From: Gloeothece verrucosa PCC 7822 | GTDB taxonomy: Bacteria; Cyanobacteriota; Cyanobacteriia; Cyanobacteriales; Microcystaceae | NCBI RefSeq assembly: GCF_000147335.1 | Contig: NC_014533.1 | Location: forward strand, 186,001-250,000 | Length of the DNA stretch: 64,000 nucleotides | Direction of reading: 5' to 3' | Translations under genes and position numbers: made by a program | Notes under the pieces: model-generated | What the model saw: the letters and a program-made list of their open reading frames with translations, nothing else | Database searches by the model: none | Told to the model about the DNA's origin: nothing | In this document: positions 19,501 to 27,811 of the stretch, piece by piece | Layout of the letters: each line of letters begins with the position of its first letter | Numbering within the stretch: the first letter of the stretch is position 1

Positions 19501-20057
19501 CAATGATTTCACAGACTCCTCTACCCGGACGAGCGCTCGCACTGACATTTGATGATGGTTATTTAGACTTTTTTGAGTATGCTTGGCCGCTTTTGAAAAA
19601 ATACGGGTTTACAGCAACGGTGTTTTTAGTGAGTGAACGTATCGGCTACGACAATAGTTGGGATGCGACTTATGGGGAAAAAATTGCTTTGATGGGATGG
19701 CGTGAAATTCAACAACTAGCTGATCAAGGAGTGGTATTTGGTTCTCATTCAGCAACTCATCCATCATTGATTCGCTTGTCCTATTCATCGGTAATTGCAC
19801 AAGCAAGCCGCTCAAGAATGCTCCTAGAACGTCAGCTAGGAATACCGATTAAAACTTTTGCTTATCCTTATGGAGATTATAATCCCATCGTTCAACATTT
19901 GATCGAAGCTTGTGGTTATAGCATCGGTTTATCTTGCGATTCTAGATTAAGCCAATTTGAAGATAATCTTCTGGCATTGCCGCGCCTTGAAGTGATGGGT
20001 TCAGATAGTTTACAAGATTTCGTCGTTAAGCTGAGTTTTACAGCGAAAAAAAACTAG
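16581..20057 (+). CDS. Three-domain fusion: GT2 glycosyltransferase, SAM methyltransferase, NodB deacetylase
   Basis: A protein of 1158 residues. Residues 1-225 are a GT2 GT-A domain (VSIIIPAYNAAETLG, DDGSSDQT, and FLDADDW as the DxD). Residues about 230-690 are of unknown fold. About 700-860 is a Rossmann methyltransferase (LEIACAEGHFTLQLAP as the SAM loop, then FDLIVCSEVLYLL). About 925-1158 is a polysaccharide deacetylase: ILMYHRVAP, the TFDDGY motif with its catalytic Asp, SHSATHPSL as the zinc His pair, and FAYPYGDYNP. Together these would build and trim a modified polysaccharide or lipo-oligosaccharide, like separate NodC, NodS and NodB proteins but in one chain; that comparison is inference. 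A TTG 9 bp upstream could extend it, but the ATG fits GT2 starts better. Confidence 0.85.
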   Translation: MNVSIIIPAYNAAETLGATLTSIQAQTFPHWEAIIIDDGSSDQTVAIAQEFAAKDHRISLVAQSNQGVSAARNRGIELAKFDWLLFLDADDWIKAEYLERMTKALEEDSSLDAVQCGTSRIAPDGSTMLEQYPLSLKDLFPVLALRCPLLIHSCVFRKALAQSIGGFDTSLRTSEDWDFWQRLARIGAKFGSVQEIMAFYRMRPNSLSRDVNYIFADALKVITQGHSPDPRVDNPHPNYAQGQPKDTLSKYKLLLSAWFAGFCLSQGKDARPLLELLVNDQDPNLSSQPLAHRLFQSVLVATCQQPPAWTTLWPTLEESIRDFLQALENQSQTIGLTHSTMAILERKVLQQTQITAPQQVGKTFAISLEVTEPFYDLDCPDAAERLYAVVTMEGTELGTIELPIWDKQVSAWLIKDAVAASFAWPILKRFFEHQGHFQTTQIPKAEPQNHSPLPKLPNKQEWELFLQEICLVPETATNPPKRSEDGSITLEISEELADIQVSVPELDVVLTVGGVALSCVSIPVENNFISAADLRAALSLSNGFELCRACVREGLLGKPLHTSSSLRARLAESAQKIQSTQWLGFSGSGAIEQLLTANTIVLGRRGGLEGGYRRAILPASVAQELLEMSQVSREPVIQLPGPNQQPERVIYAPELMIRPYKGENLLKSFSSPGVQTAFYGRAFFETLFSTQPDPWKYTTPYEQTKYEQTLSLLPSTEINQALEIACAEGHFTLQLAPRVHHLIAADISQVALNRTAERCSDLNNISFVQLDIIKDPLPGLFDLIVCSEVLYLLDNLEQLQTATSKIALALKPGGYILTANAHLIVDEPEQPGFKWGNPFGGKVISETFAKIPTLSLVKEIWTPLYRVQLFQRQPEGMLAEHQTPELIKLTEQPTALSPEQEAYVCWNGGQLKGNPTSQSVITRKLPILMYHRVAPTGSPQMSQYRVTPEAFEEQLRYLKDGGFYSVAWEDWQLAMISQTPLPGRALALTFDDGYLDFFEYAWPLLKKYGFTATVFLVSERIGYDNSWDATYGEKIALMGWREIQQLADQGVVFGSHSATHPSLIRLSYSSVIAQASRSRMLLERQLGIPIKTFAYPYGDYNPIVQHLIEACGYSIGLSCDSRLSQFEDNLLALPRLEVMGSDSLQDFVVKLSFTAKKN

Positions 20058-20236
20058 AACGGTAAAATTAGCTAGAGCAGCAGATTTTCCAGAGAAAGCA
20101 AATAATCTTGAGGATTGCGACGAAAGCGAAGTTGTTCAATGCGTTTCATCTGCTGTGGGAATATCCAAAATTTGGCTGACTTCTAACAACAATACAGCTA
20201 AATCTTCATTTCTTGATGATAGCAAGGACTCTACTT

Positions 20237-20362
20237 AGTACCTGGACATAAATAAAGCACACTGTGTTAAGAAATGTTTTACTCTCCTAACTCTTACCCA
20301 TTGCCCTTTCCCCCTTTCCCTTTCCCCAATCTCACTGTTAACTTTAATTTTGTCCAGGTACT
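20237..20362. repeat. Family 1 inverted-repeat element, complete copy
   Basis: About 126 bp between AGTACCTGGACA (20237-20248) and its exact complement TGTCCAGGTACT (20351-20362). The interior reads AATAAAGCACACTGTGTTAA, then a pyrimidine-rich stretch (CCCTTTCCCCCTTTCCC) and ACTGTTAACTTTAA. No coding frame. The right 19 bp overlap the end of the AraC-type gene and supply its last codons and stop. Unlike most copies the flanks read TT rather than TA. Confidence 0.88.
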
Positions 20363-21357
20363 TTAACCGTGTCGGAAGGAAGTTCTCCAAATAATTTTTG
20401 ATAATCAGCCGCTAAGTGTCCTCGATGAAAAAAACCTAAATTTTCAGCGATTTCCGAAATGTTAGATTGAGGATAGTTTTCTCGCAGACATTGGCGCAGA
20501 TAATTTAGACGTAATCGCTTAAAATAAGCTTTAGGGGTGATATTATAATACTCTTTAAATATATATTCTAGAGTCCGTTTACTCACTCCGACCGTTTGAC
20601 AGATATCATTACAGCTAATCTCTGCTGTGAGGTTATTCATCATGAAATCTTCTACTTGTTTTAGGACACAAGAACGTTTGATGATCACTTTTTTTAGTTT
20701 AATATTCTGGGATGTAGCGACAGTAAGAAGTAAGTTTTCCGCGATTTCTTCTTCTAATTTCTCTTTAAGGTAATTGATTAATAATGTATCTTTTTGTAGA
20801 TGACACTTGCAATTGAAAGTCCAAAATATTTGATAAAGTTGCTCAAAAGACTGACGTAACTGGGACATCTGAGTTGGAGAGCAAGCTACCACACGAGGGA
20901 AACTATTAGCACATCCGAGAAATTTTTCCGGTTCAGGTAAGTGTAGAGTTTCACAGAGATATTGCAAGCGTTCGAGGGAAAAAGCGAAAATATACGTCCC
21001 GTGAAAGTGTTTTTCCACTCCCATAAATCCCACTTGCGGGGGACAAATGAGAATGTAATTGTCTTCTAGCTCATATTTATGCTCAAACATGATTAATTGT
21101 CGCTTAACCGGCAGGCCAAATTGCCAAGTACGCAGAGAAACTCCCTTATATCTCATTAAAGAATTGTACTGATGGAGATCCATTTGCACCCCATCACCGA
21201 TAATTTGCGAGACAGTCCCCTCAAATTGTCCCAAACTGAGTTGCCAAGACTCTACTTCTATGGGTTTCATCCTCTGGCATAGCTCATCACCATCTAGCTT
21301 GTAATAGTGTCTCAGAGAAAGATTAGAAAACTCAAAGATACGATCACGGTTTTTCAT
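20344..21357 (-). CDS. AraC/XylS-family transcription regulator with element-derived C-terminus
   Basis: A 337-residue regulator. The N-terminal 220 residues are a ligand/dimerization region without a recognised fold signature. Two helix-turn-helix units follow from about 235: ISCNDICQTVGVSKRTLEYI and the AraC signature region ISEIAENLGFFHRGHLAADY with KLFGELPS. This resembles PchR/PcrR-like and MerR-independent AraC activators common in cyanobacteria. The last six residues, KVPGQN, and the stop are encoded by the terminal inverted repeat of the family 1 element at 20237-20362, so the original end was replaced. The signature helices are intact, so the protein is probably functional. Its targets are unknown. 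Confidence 0.85.
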   Translation of the reverse strand: MKNRDRIFEFSNLSLRHYYKLDGDELCQRMKPIEVESWQLSLGQFEGTVSQIIGDGVQMDLHQYNSLMRYKGVSLRTWQFGLPVKRQLIMFEHKYELEDNYILICPPQVGFMGVEKHFHGTYIFAFSLERLQYLCETLHLPEPEKFLGCANSFPRVVACSPTQMSQLRQSFEQLYQIFWTFNCKCHLQKDTLLINYLKEKLEEEIAENLLLTVATSQNIKLKKVIIKRSCVLKQVEDFMMNNLTAEISCNDICQTVGVSKRTLEYIFKEYYNITPKAYFKRLRLNYLRQCLRENYPQSNISEIAENLGFFHRGHLAADYQKLFGELPSDTVKVPGQN

Positions 21358-21427
21358 TCTTTCGAATAGATAGATAAAATTTAGATCAAACTAGCTTGAA
21401 TACTTTTTAACTAACAGTATATTACTA

Positions 21428-21499
21428 CATTTCTAGCACATTTAAAAAACTTGCATTTTGTCGATCATCTTGGCAAGGGTCATTAGTTTATATTTAAAG
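21428..21499 (+). repeat. Duplicated upstream segment, copy 1
   Basis: A 72-bp stretch that pairs with 22037-22108. The shared core is CGATCATCTTGGCAAGGGTC, preceded by AAAAACTTGC and followed by GTTTATATT. Copy 1 ends a few bases before a family 1 element that cuts into the PEP-CTERM remnant. By position it was probably the leader of that gene. Confidence 0.8.
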
Positions 21500-21503
21500 C
21501 CAG

Positions 21504-21634
21504 TAAGTACCTGGACATAAATAAAGCTTTCTGTATTAAGAAATGTTTTACTCTCCTAACTCTTACCCATTGCCCTTTCCCCGCAACCCCATTGCCCAAT
21601 CTCACAGTTAACTTTAATTTTGTTGACCTACTTA
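21504..21634. repeat. Family 1 inverted-repeat element, complete copy
   Basis: A copy of about 130 bp opening TAAGTACCTGGACATAAATA and ending TTTGTTGACCTACTTA, an imperfect inverse of the left end. TA lies at both edges. The interior is almost the same as that of the copy at 45090-45220, including CCCATTGCCCTTTCCCCGCA. It joins directly to the PEP-CTERM remnant and donates an ATG and 14 codons to its open frame. Confidence 0.88.
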
Positions 21635-21930
21635 ATCCCTCGACGACTACCTTTACCCTAGCCAATTTAACCAAATGGGCATTTGCTACCAAAGCAACGG
21701 GAACAATTACCGACAGTAACTTCCTGAGTTCAACCAATGCAGATAGTTTTGACTTAGTACCAAGCTCTAGGTTGTTCGCTAATCTCAATGGCAATAATCA
21801 ATCTTCGGGCTACATCATCACGCCGGGCATTCCTACGCCACTACAATCGGTACCTAAACCAGGTAGCGTGGTGGCTTTATTGGGGTTAGGATTAGGTTTA
21901 GTGGCTTCTAGAGGGAAGAAACAAGCTTAA
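21592..21930 (+). pseudogene. 5'-truncated PEP-CTERM surface protein
   Basis: The open frame of 112 codons ends in a PEP-CTERM sorting signal: VPKPGSVVALLGLGLG followed by a basic tail SRGKKQA. The family motif is changed from PEP to PKP. There is no signal peptide; the first 14 codons lie inside the family 1 element that ends at 21634. Only about 98 residues of the original exported protein remain. The leader-like segment at 21428-21499 lies on the other side of the element, so the element and a deletion seem to have removed the signal peptide and N-terminal part. Not expected to be exported. Confidence 0.75.
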
Positions 21931-22036
21931 TTAAGCCATTATTTGCAATTAATTGCTGTGCTTAAACTTTCTATATAAAAATATAAAATTTATATAAAAA
22001 TAGCTTAAATAGCCTTGAACTTAAGGTATATTCCTG

Positions 22037-22108
22037 AATTTCTGGAAAATTTGAAAAACTTGCGTTTTTTCGATCATCTTGGCAAGGGTCAATGGTTTAT
22101 ATTGAAAA
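22037..22108 (+). repeat. Duplicated upstream segment, copy 2
   Basis: Partner of 21428-21499, roughly 80% the same by eye, with the same core CGATCATCTTGGCAAGGGTC. It lies 112 bp upstream of the calcium-binding repeat gene at 22221. A shared leader ahead of two surface-protein genes suggests either a gene duplication or a common regulatory/5' untranslated element. Confidence 0.8.
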
Positions 22109-22220
22109 TAAGCAATCTTTCGTAGTTGGAATTACGGAATAAATATCGGGGGCTAATCTTATTTCTAGAGGATTTCCCCCGCGACAAAATCTATAAACAT
22201 GTAGCAAGAAAGATACTACC

Positions 22221-24383
22221 ATGCCTAACAATTCAGCCACCAACGGATCAGGTTTCGTTAGCTATAGCACTGGCTCGACTACAACGCTTAATGTTAACTC
22301 TAGCAATAGCTATAGCTATAACTCTAATGGATTATTAACCACTCAGAATGTAGACAGTAATGGAGATGGAGTCGTTGACAATACCATTACCTACACCTAT
22401 GGACTATTGACAAACATGGATTTATATAGCGATAGCCTCATCGATCTATATCAATATCAAACCTTTTACAATAATGGGGTAATAAAATCCCTAGATGCAA
22501 CGCAATTTTTTGGGGATTTTGACGGAGATGGAATTCTTGATGGGATTCTTATTTCAGTTAAGAATGATCAGTTTGGTAATACAGTGAGTGGCAGCGAGAG
22601 CTTGATATTATCTTCAGCCGGAGTCATCAATCTAAGCCAAGGAACCATCGCTTATACTTATGATGCTAACCACAACATAACCTCTCAAGCTACTGACTCC
22701 AATGGAGATGGAATAACTGATTCCATCGAAACCTACAGCTATAATGCTCAGGGCAAACTAACCTCTCATACTTTTGACTACGATGCCAATGGAATAATTG
22801 ATGAGATCAGGACCTACAGCTATGATGCCAATAGCCACCTAACCTCTATCAGTTCTGACTCCAATGGAGATGGGCAGCCTGATTACATCGAAACCTACAA
22901 CTATGATGCTAACGGCAATCAAATCTCTGACACTACTGACTCCAATGGAGATGGGCTGGCCGATTACATCGAAACCTACACCTATGATGCTAACAACAAT
23001 CAAATCTCTGACACTATTGACTCCAATGCAGATGGGCTGGCTGATTTCATCTACACCTACACCTACGATGCCAACGGCCATGTAACTTCTAAAAGTATTG
23101 ACTACGGTGCAGATGGGCTTGATAACATCATAACCTACACATACGATGCTAATGGCAACATGACCTCTCTCAGCCAAGACAGCGATGCAAATGGGGTGGT
23201 TGACTCCACCGAAATCTTCACCTACAATGCCAACGGCTATGTAACTTCTGATGAGAATGACAATAATAATGATGGCGTGGTAGATACGCGACATACATGG
23301 ACTTATTCCTATTTGACAGATACTGCCAGCTATGATTTTGGCGCAAATGGAAGTATTGATAAAGTTGTTAGCTACAACTACGATATTGTCAAGGGAACTT
23401 TAGTGAGTGAAAGTATTGATAGTAATGGGGATGGAGGTGCTGATAGTTCTGTTGCCTATACCTACGATACCAACCATAATTTAATTACCGAAAGTGTCGA
23501 TAGTAATAATGATACTATCGTTGATTCTGTCACTAACTACAGTTACGAGGCGAACAATCACTTAGTTAGCCAAACTATTGACAGTAATAATGATGGCTTG
23601 GCGGAAGAGTCCTATAGCTATACCTATGATGCTAATGGAAATCGCACTAGCGCCACCACTGATTACGGGAATAATGGTACTGCTGACGTTATTATCACCT
23701 ATAGCTATGATGCTAATAAACGATTAACCAGCGAAAATATTGATAGTCAAGGGGATGGTACAGTTGATAGTACCACAACCTATACTTACGATGCCAATGG
23801 AAATCTAACACTCGCCGTTAATAGTAGCCAAACCACTATACAAAACTTCGCTTATATCGGGGGTGGCGGTTCTGATCTCATCAATGCGGGTGCAGGAAAT
23901 GATGTACTCTCTGGCGGTAACGGGATTGACCAATTATTCGGTAATGGCGGTAATGATACTATCGATGGTGGTAGTGGCGATGATAGCCTCGCGGGGGGTG
24001 CTGGTGCAGATGTATTAACTGGAGGACTAGGGGCTGATACCTTTGTTTATAATAACCTCACGGATTCTTTATTAGCTAATTATGACCGCATTACTGACCT
24101 CAAGATAAATTCTGATCAAATTGATGGTCCGAATGCCGTTTCAGCCAGTAATTTAGCTAAATTAGGGGCAGTTAGCGCACTCACACAAGCAGGTATTCAA
24201 GCTGTCTTAACCGGGAGTGTTTTCTTAGCCAATGGTGCAGCGACCTTTAGTTTTGGCACTGGTGCAGCTGCACAAACTTTCTTAGCTCTCAATGATAGTG
24301 TAGCAGGTTTCTCCGCTTCTACTGATTCGATTATCGAAATTACGGGTTATACTGGTAGTCTGAATCAATTAGCAGTGATTTAA
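22221..24383 (+). CDS. Secreted repeat protein: DxNxDG/YD-like repeats with RTX calcium repeats
   Basis: A 720-residue protein. From about residue 25 to 545 it consists of roughly 20 units of about 23-25 residues, such as DSNGDGLADYIETYTYDANN. Each has an EF-hand-like acidic loop (DSNGDG) and an aromatic YD-type strand (YTYDANG) as in RHS/YD-repeat proteins. Residues about 546-605 carry RTX nonapeptides (GGSDLINAG, GNDVLSGGN, GGNDTIDGG), followed by a C-terminal region (GADTFVYNNLTDSL) typical of type I secretion substrates. It probably leaves the cell through a type I system and folds on calcium. No N-terminal signal peptide, as expected for that route. No exporter gene adjoins it; the ABC protein at 24627 looks like a different type. 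Confidence 0.82.
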   Translation: MPNNSATNGSGFVSYSTGSTTTLNVNSSNSYSYNSNGLLTTQNVDSNGDGVVDNTITYTYGLLTNMDLYSDSLIDLYQYQTFYNNGVIKSLDATQFFGDFDGDGILDGILISVKNDQFGNTVSGSESLILSSAGVINLSQGTIAYTYDANHNITSQATDSNGDGITDSIETYSYNAQGKLTSHTFDYDANGIIDEIRTYSYDANSHLTSISSDSNGDGQPDYIETYNYDANGNQISDTTDSNGDGLADYIETYTYDANNNQISDTIDSNADGLADFIYTYTYDANGHVTSKSIDYGADGLDNIITYTYDANGNMTSLSQDSDANGVVDSTEIFTYNANGYVTSDENDNNNDGVVDTRHTWTYSYLTDTASYDFGANGSIDKVVSYNYDIVKGTLVSESIDSNGDGGADSSVAYTYDTNHNLITESVDSNNDTIVDSVTNYSYEANNHLVSQTIDSNNDGLAEESYSYTYDANGNRTSATTDYGNNGTADVIITYSYDANKRLTSENIDSQGDGTVDSTTTYTYDANGNLTLAVNSSQTTIQNFAYIGGGGSDLINAGAGNDVLSGGNGIDQLFGNGGNDTIDGGSGDDSLAGGAGADVLTGGLGADTFVYNNLTDSLLANYDRITDLKINSDQIDGPNAVSASNLAKLGAVSALTQAGIQAVLTGSVFLANGAATFSFGTGAAAQTFLALNDSVAGFSASTDSIIEITGYTGSLNQLAVI

Positions 24384-24454
24384 TAATTTTTGCTCATTAA
24401 TCCTCTGTAACTATGATCTGATTATAATCTAGTCAGATCTCATTATATATAAGA

Positions 24455-24462
24455 GCGATCGC
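24455..24462. other. HIP1 octamer GCGATCGC
   Basis: The palindrome GCGATCGC, highly repeated in many cyanobacterial genomes, occurs in the convergent spacer here and once inside the first glycosyltransferase gene. It supports the cyanobacterial assignment; it has no known gene-specific role. Confidence 0.8.
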
Positions 24463-24626
24463 CAATGATATTTATTATCTTTTTAATATAGATCATTGGA
24501 ATAAATTGGCCAAACAAAGATTACACTTTTCATGCTTTTTTTTATGGTTTTTCTCAGCTTTTTATCCCTAGCTGAGTTAATTTTGCTTATAAACTTAGTC
24601 TAAACGGAAGCAATAAGCAACAAAAT

Positions 24627-26525
24627 TTAATAACTCATTTGATATTGTTCAGCCTGCATATTCCAAAGCGTTGCATACTCTCCATTTTTTTGTAAAAGTT
24701 CCTCATGCGTTCCCACTTCTACTAACTTACCCGCCTTTAAAACCAAAATTCGGTCTGCCAACCGTACAGAAGCCAATCTATGAGTTACTAAAATAGCCGT
24801 TTTACCCCGAACTAATTGAGCAAAACTATTAAAAATTTCATACTCACTACGAGGATCTAAGGCTGCCGTTGGTTCATCTAAAATCATAATTTGAGCGTCA
24901 TCTTCTCGAATAAATGCCCTAGCAATGGCTAACTTTTGCCACTCGCCGCCAGAAAGTTCTGTTCCGTCAAACTGTTTACCTAACGGTGTTGAATAGCCTT
25001 GAGAAAGCTTTTCTATTTTATAGGCAATTTCGGATTTTTCACTGGCCAGTTTTAATCTCTCTAAATCATCCATCGCTGAAGTATCACCCAGTGCTATATT
25101 TTCCCCAATGGTCAGAGCATAGCGGCAAAAATCTTGAAACACTACAGCAATTTGTTTTCGCCATTCTTTGAGGTCTAATTCTTTAAGATTTTCTCCATCT
25201 ATATAAATATTGCCGCTAGTTGGGTCATAAAATCGCGCTAATAATTTGACTAAGGTACTTTTACCTGCACCATTTTCCCCTACTAATGCCACTGTTTCAC
25301 CCGGATGTAAAGTAAAGGAAATGCCGCTTAAAGCCTTTCTTCCATCTGGATAAGCAAACTCTAAATTGTCAAAAACAATACCTGATTGTAGCGGCTTGGG
25401 TACATTTTTACTAGGAAGACTCACAGTCATCGAGGGTTGAGTCTCCATAAATCTAAAAAACATCTCCATAAATAAGGTACTTCTTTGTAAAATTAAAGAA
25501 GACTGAAGCAATCTATTAATGTTTTCTTGTATATAAGCAAGAGATTGAATTAATAAAAGAATACTCCCTGCCGTTAATTTTCCTGCTAAAGCTTGTAACA
25601 CTACCCAACAAAAACTAAAAGCATTCCCAGAAGCGCTTAAGATGCCTAAAATGGTAGTAATAAAAGCTTGTTTTCCTCTTAATTGGCTGATCATTTGATA
25701 TTTATCTTCAAAAGCCGCTACATAACGCTGACGAAAAAATGCACTAAGGTCAAACAGCCGCACTTCTTTAACAAAAGTATCTGTCAACAATACATTAGAA
25801 TAGTAGCGCATTCGGCGAGATTGAGGACTTTTATAAAAAATCTTATTCCAAATTTCAGACTCAAGTTTAAATGAAAGATAAGTTTGTGGCAAACAGGCTA
25901 CTAAAATTAATGCAGGAATCCACCAAGCCGTCGTAGAAAGTAAAATTAACATTGAGACTAGGGTAATCAATATAGCCAATATTTCTAGAATACCTTGTAA
26001 TAAACTTAGAGGCTCGGCACTGGCTCGATTTTGCAGCAGTTCTAATTCATCATAAAATTTAGAATTCTCAAAATTAGTAATATCAATAAAAGTATCAGCT
26101 TTCTCCATTAGTTTTATATTGATATTAGCCGTCAATTTATCGGCTAAATTAATAAAAGCAGAATTATACCAGGGGGTAGAAATATTTTCAATAAAAATAG
26201 CAGTTACCCAAAAAACAACTAGACTAATAATTGTTCTAAAATTAGCTGATTCTGGTGATTTTAAAGCCAGGCTAATACCATCTACAATTTGTTTATTAAT
26301 GGCTATACTAATAGCTGGAATACAACTTCTTAACAAAACTAATATTATAATAATAGACGTTTCTTTGGGAGCCGTTTCCCATAATAAAGGTAAAGAACGG
26401 GCTAATACTATACTATAGTTTTTAATATTTTTTACAAATTCAGTAATCAGATTTTGTTGATTGTGATTATTTTGAACATTATTAATTTCTAAATTGGCTG
26501 TGGTCTGCTCAATAGATTGACTCAT
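24627..26525 (-). CDS. ABC transporter with fused membrane and ATPase domains
   Basis: A 632-residue half-transporter of the exporter type. Residues about 55-345 hold six membrane helices. From about 375 comes the ATPase: Walker A GENGAGKST, Q-loop VVFQDFCRYALTI, signature LSGGEWQKLA, Walker B MILDEPTAALD and the switch His in VTHRLAS. Two copies would form the pump. An AAGGAG Shine-Dalgarno sits before the ATG. The glycosyltransferase gene upstream ends 23 bp away on the same strand, so the cargo may be a glycolipid or glycosylated product. There is no peptidase C39 domain, which argues against bacteriocin maturation. Substrate unknown. Confidence 0.9.
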   Translation of the reverse strand: MSQSIEQTTANLEINNVQNNHNQQNLITEFVKNIKNYSIVLARSLPLLWETAPKETSIIIILVLLRSCIPAISIAINKQIVDGISLALKSPESANFRTIISLVVFWVTAIFIENISTPWYNSAFINLADKLTANINIKLMEKADTFIDITNFENSKFYDELELLQNRASAEPLSLLQGILEILAILITLVSMLILLSTTAWWIPALILVACLPQTYLSFKLESEIWNKIFYKSPQSRRMRYYSNVLLTDTFVKEVRLFDLSAFFRQRYVAAFEDKYQMISQLRGKQAFITTILGILSASGNAFSFCWVVLQALAGKLTAGSILLLIQSLAYIQENINRLLQSSLILQRSTLFMEMFFRFMETQPSMTVSLPSKNVPKPLQSGIVFDNLEFAYPDGRKALSGISFTLHPGETVALVGENGAGKSTLVKLLARFYDPTSGNIYIDGENLKELDLKEWRKQIAVVFQDFCRYALTIGENIALGDTSAMDDLERLKLASEKSEIAYKIEKLSQGYSTPLGKQFDGTELSGGEWQKLAIARAFIREDDAQIMILDEPTAALDPRSEYEIFNSFAQLVRGKTAILVTHRLASVRLADRILVLKAGKLVEVGTHEELLQKNGEYATLWNMQAEQYQMSY

Positions 26526-26548
26526 TAATTCTCCTTTTCGTTTAATTT

Positions 26549-27811
26549 TTAACTAAACAATTCGCTAATAGCTGAGGAAACTCTTTTTTCTACTGCCTCC
26601 CAAGAATATTCTGCTTTAATCAATTCATAAGCAGAATCAGCAAGCTTTTGTCCAAAATCAGGTTCAGACCAAATCTGTTTAATTCCTTCGATAATTTCGT
26701 CTATTTCCTCCCGAATTAGCAAATGTTCGCCATCTTTTACTTCTAATCCTTCAGCACCTTTAGCCGTACTAATGACAGGACAGCCGCCAGCAAAAGCTTC
26801 GAGAATCTTTAAGCGAGTTCCTCCCGCTTGCTGCAAGGGAACTACCATAACACTACTAGCGGCTAAATAAGGTCTTATATCTGAAACTTTCCCAGTAACA
26901 ATAATACCACTATCTCGCCCTGCCGCTTCTAGCATCCGTTGATTAGGTTCTCTTCCCACTAATAATAAACGGCAGTCTGGGTAAATCTGTCGTAGTCGAG
27001 GATAAATTTTATCTATCAATAATTCAACAGCGACAGCATTAGGAGAGTAAGACATTTTTCCTAAAAACAGGATATTTCGCTGTTTATTTTTTAGCTCATC
27101 TGGCAAGTCACATTTCCCCAAGCGTACATTATCATAATAACTAACATCTATGCCATTGGGAATCACCCAAGAGTTAGAATTTCTTCCATATAAATCTTGT
27201 AAGCTTTGATTATCTATTTTGCTGCAAGTCCAAACTTGATCAGCTTGAGCGATTAATTCTTGTTCAATAATTTTAGTCCGAGAAAGCTCAAGAGCAAGCA
27301 ATATTTTTTGCCAAATACTTAATTTTTGTTTTTGGGTTGTTTGGCGTGCTTTATAGTATTGTTCTAACCAAATTCCATTAATGTTATGCTCGTCTAAAAT
27401 TAAGGAACATCCGTAATCCTTAAGAGTGGGAATATACCGATGTACTATCATTTCAATGATAACTAAATCTGGCTGAAATTTGGCAAGGACTTCTTTTAAC
27501 TGTTGATCAGCCGCTTCTGCATAGCGTTGAGCAGAACTCGGATAACCTTGGGGAAACACCCACCATAATTGTCGTTGTAAATTGTCCCAAAAAGAACGTT
27601 TTACTTTAGCTGTATTGCAGTGATATCTTAACTCCACACCGGGAATAGTTTGATTGTTAGAATCTAAGGGAAAAATTGAAAAAATTCCCACCGAACCGAA
27701 CTTTTTCATAATATTGATCAGTTGCCAGTACCGTAAATGGGCCCCGCTTAATGGCGGATAAGGGTCACCCGGCGTGACGATAAATAAGGTACGGACTTGA
27801 GGAAAGCTCAC
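26549..27811 (-). CDS. GT4 family glycosyltransferase
   Basis: A 420-residue GT-B transferase. The N-terminus FIVTPGDPYPPLSGAHLRYW is the acceptor-domain loop seen in the RfaB-like/PEP-CTERM-associated GT4 group. The donor domain has ILFLGKMSYSPNAVAVELLI near residue 240, LLLVGREPNQR near 273 and VVPLQQAGGTRLKILEAFAG near 325, where Arg-Lys and Glu bind the nucleotide sugar. It is the first gene of a two-gene minus-strand unit with the ABC exporter. Divergent from the A-B-A-B gene family beginning 122 bp away. Confidence 0.88.
   Translation of the reverse strand: MSFPQVRTLFIVTPGDPYPPLSGAHLRYWQLINIMKKFGSVGIFSIFPLDSNNQTIPGVELRYHCNTAKVKRSFWDNLQRQLWWVFPQGYPSSAQRYAEAADQQLKEVLAKFQPDLVIIEMIVHRYIPTLKDYGCSLILDEHNINGIWLEQYYKARQTTQKQKLSIWQKILLALELSRTKIIEQELIAQADQVWTCSKIDNQSLQDLYGRNSNSWVIPNGIDVSYYDNVRLGKCDLPDELKNKQRNILFLGKMSYSPNAVAVELLIDKIYPRLRQIYPDCRLLLVGREPNQRMLEAAGRDSGIIVTGKVSDIRPYLAASSVMVVPLQQAGGTRLKILEAFAGGCPVISTAKGAEGLEVKDGEHLLIREEIDEIIEGIKQIWSEPDFGQKLADSAYELIKAEYSWEAVEKRVSSAISELFS

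Noticed and set aside
20063..20236. Possible remnant of a coding sequence on the minus strand behind the fusion gene, with a short frame containing MKRIEQLRFRRNPQDY.
   Set aside because: The frame is under 45 codons, has a stop just upstream, and I do not recognise the product. It could be a fragment of a lost gene but nothing more can be shown.
24627..26525. ABC transporter as the type I exporter of the RTX protein next to it.
   Set aside because: It is on the opposite strand, paired with a glycosyltransferase, and no membrane fusion protein gene accompanies it.
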